This document shows, piece by piece, positions 33,242 through 34,471 of a stretch of DNA of 34,471 bases. The stretch covers positions 1 through 34,471 of the forward strand of contig JAITTA010000180.1 of NCBI GenBank assembly GCA_031287395.1, given 5' to 3'. This DNA comes from Dysgonamonadaceae bacterium. GTDB lineage: Bacteria > Bacteroidota > Bacteroidia > Bacteroidales > Azobacteroidaceae. Within the stretch, counting starts at the first letter, position 1. Every line of letters starts with the position of its first letter. The notes under the pieces are model-generated. The model was not told the origin of the DNA. It searched no databases and saw nothing but the letters and a program-made list of their open reading frames with translations. The translations under genes were made by a program, and so were the position numbers.

Positions 33242-33273
33242 CAAAGGTAGTATCTTTTTTTATATTTGTCAAA
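33242..33273 (-). promoter_or_regulatory. Promoter of the greA-HIT-murF/alr operon
   Basis: On the minus strand TTTG (33270-33273), a 20-base spacer and TACCTTTG (33242-33249) match the Bacteroidetes consensus exactly. Transcription would begin near 33236, giving a 64-base leader. Confidence 0.7.
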
Positions 33274-33337
33274 TGTTTTCAGATGCTTTACAACATATAA
33301 GTTGTAAGTTTGGTTTACTCATGACAAAACTTAAAAC

Positions 33338-34471
33338 TTAAAAAACTATTTCTTTTTCCAGGTTATCGAACGATTCTATCCGTTTGATGATTTCTCCTTT
33401 GCGATTCATCAGGAATGCGGTAGGAAGATTTTTTACATTGTAGTTCAAAGCATATTGCGAGTACATCGATTTCCTGTCCCATACACAAATCCAGGGAAGA
33501 TTGATTGCGGCGTTTTTCCAGAAATGTTCGTCCGCATCGAGTGATATCTGGAAGATTTCAAATCCATGAGATTTATTTTTTTTATAAAATTCATTTAAAA
33601 TGATATTATGAGCGGGAGATTCTTTCATTTGGTAAGCCGTGAAATCAACCAGAATCACTTTCCCCTTGCAGGATTCGAATAAGGATATTTCCCGGTCTTC
33701 TATATTGGGTAATTTTATTTCGAAATGGGTTGAATCTTCGACTGCCGTATATTCTACCGGGCGTTCTCCCCGGATTGATTTCAAGGCCTGGATGGCCATC
33801 GTATATAACTGTTTCGACCGGGTTGCTTCCGGATAATACTGATTCCAGCTTGTGGCTATGGCTCCTAATGCCTTGTAATCTTCCTTGTCGTACGGATCAA
33901 AAATTAACATTCCATTAATTTGTTGGAATAAAGCGAAATATGCAGAAGAAGATCTGGGATTGTCGTAGATATATTTCTTTGCATTTTCTTTGTATTGATT
34001 GAGTACAGGCACTATCTGATCCATGTATTGATCGACCGTGATTTTTTTGTCGTTGAATTCTTTGCGGAGTTTATTGTATGCAACGCTGGCTTTGAGTTGC
34101 ATCATAGTCAGTTCTTTGATTTTATTGCACTCTTCCGAACCTTCCACTGCATATCCTTGTGCGAAATTGGATGCATTCGACTGGATTTTGATGGTTTCCG
34201 TACTATCGATCGCAATGTTGATCAATTGTCCGTCCAACCTTAACCGGTAAAAATCGGGTTCTCCCGGATTAGCCTGCCTGAATTTGAAGTTCCCTTTTTC
34301 ATTTAATTTCATCGAATCCAGAATTTCGACTTTTGAAATTCCGATGCGTTCGAAATACATTGTTTTGTTATTTGCTTCTACAATGTTTCCCTCTATGGTG
34401 AAACGGTTGTCTTTTTCGAATACTTTATATACAATGAACAAAAGTACGAAAGCGCATATAATGATCAGCAG
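33338..34471 (-). CDS. Thioredoxin-like protein with DUF4369-type domain, lacking the CxxC (5' truncated by the window edge)
   Basis: At least 377 residues; the frame remains open to the last base, so the TTG at 34441 is not the start. The visible N-terminus begins in a membrane helix or signal anchor (LLIIICAFVLLFIVYKVF), then a DUF4369-like beta domain (NRFTIEGNIVEANNKTMYFERI), a helical linker and a TlpA/AhpC-type C-terminal domain. Where the WCxxC active site should be there is VDFTAYQMKESPAHN, with no cysteine. The rest of the fold (GFEIFQISLDADEHFWKNAA, LPTAFLMNRKGEIIKRI) is intact. It is therefore probably not a thiol oxidoreductase; a binding or structural role is inferred. I have seen this Cys-less type in other Bacteroidales, so it may be a family trait. 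Confidence 0.82.
   Translation of the reverse strand: MLIIICAFVLLFIVYKVFEKDNRFTIEGNIVEANNKTMYFERIGISKVEILDSMKLNEKGNFKFRQANPGEPDFYRLRLDGQLINIAIDSTETIKIQSNASNFAQGYAVEGSEECNKIKELTMMQLKASVAYNKLRKEFNDKKITVDQYMDQIVPVLNQYKENAKKYIYDNPRSSSAYFALFQQINGMLIFDPYDKEDYKALGAIATSWNQYYPEATRSKQLYTMAIQALKSIRGERPVEYTAVEDSTHFEIKLPNIEDREISLFESCKGKVILVDFTAYQMKESPAHNIILNEFYKKNKSHGFEIFQISLDADEHFWKNAAINLPWICVWDRKSMYSQYALNYNVKNLPTAFLMNRKGEIIKRIESFDNLEKEIVF

Noticed and set aside
34439..34441. TTG start for the right-edge thioredoxin-like gene
   Set aside because: The frame stays open to the window edge and the upstream codons encode the hydrophobic part of a signal anchor, so the true start is outside.

Overview
The window looks like chromosomal DNA from an anaerobic, fermentative Bacteroidales (Bacteroidota) species. 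The evidence is a complete SusC/SusD locus, promoters with the Bacteroidetes -7 box TAnnTTTG (sometimes with TTTG about 20 bp upstream), a MurF-alanine racemase fusion, DUF2027-Smr, DUF4369/TlpA and DUF4843 proteins, weak Shine-Dalgarno sequences and moderate G+C. The succinate-to-propionate genes would fit a gut lineage such as Odoribacteraceae, but the genus is a guess. I saw no tRNA, rRNA, CRISPR array, insertion sequence or phage gene.

Layout. (1) 1-2908, plus strand: the cut-off end of a peptide-modification-type cassette: the tail of an unrecognised protein, a short LanC-like protein, a GT4 glycosyltransferase resembling those of Bacteroidetes RiPP (ribosomally made, modified peptide) cassettes, and a GT2/GT7-like glycosyltransferase. 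(2) 2903-4967, minus strand: a cytoplasmic GH13 alpha-amylase-family enzyme and a small RRM RNA-binding protein with a long leader. (3) 5160-13153, minus strand: a nutrient-uptake operon of SusC, SusD, a DUF4843 lipoprotein, a PKD-like lipoprotein and a secreted TlpA-type thioredoxin. (4) 13455-18327, minus strand: a sodium-pumping methylmalonyl-CoA decarboxylase operon in the order epimerase, carboxyltransferase, OadG-like subunit fused to a lamin-tail domain, biotin carrier, membrane beta subunit. Its three long gaps each hold a copy of an unusual palindromic element built from decamers around a shared 20-bp core. (5) 18628-27935, plus strand: an M16 peptidase, a C69 dipeptidase, a phosphoglucomutase/phosphomannomutase broken by one in-frame TAA, a DUF2461 protein, an AraC regulator, a DUF2027-Smr protein and a TPR/OmpA-like lipoprotein. 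(6) 27936-28241: a strong terminator and a decayed small gene resembling the start of a BlaI-type repressor. (7) 28242-34471, minus strand: greA, HIT protein, murF-alr, fabI and yciO, downstream of a thioredoxin-like gene that runs off the right edge.

How the genes work together. The operon at 13455-18327 would carry out the last energy-conserving step of propionate formation: the epimerase equilibrates methylmalonyl-CoA stereoisomers and the decarboxylase makes propionyl-CoA while exporting sodium. The SusCD operon imports an unidentified outer-membrane ligand. The right-hand group combines transcript-cleavage rescue (GreA), D-alanine and peptidoglycan precursor synthesis (MurF-Alr) and fatty-acid elongation (FabI), a housekeeping envelope-growth cluster.

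The observations most worth a second look are the three decamer palindromes in the decarboxylase operon, the nonsense codon in the phosphohexomutase gene, the octamer array at the fabI promoter, a terminator-like hairpin in the greA leader, and the truncated LanC/glycosyltransferase cassette at the left edge.
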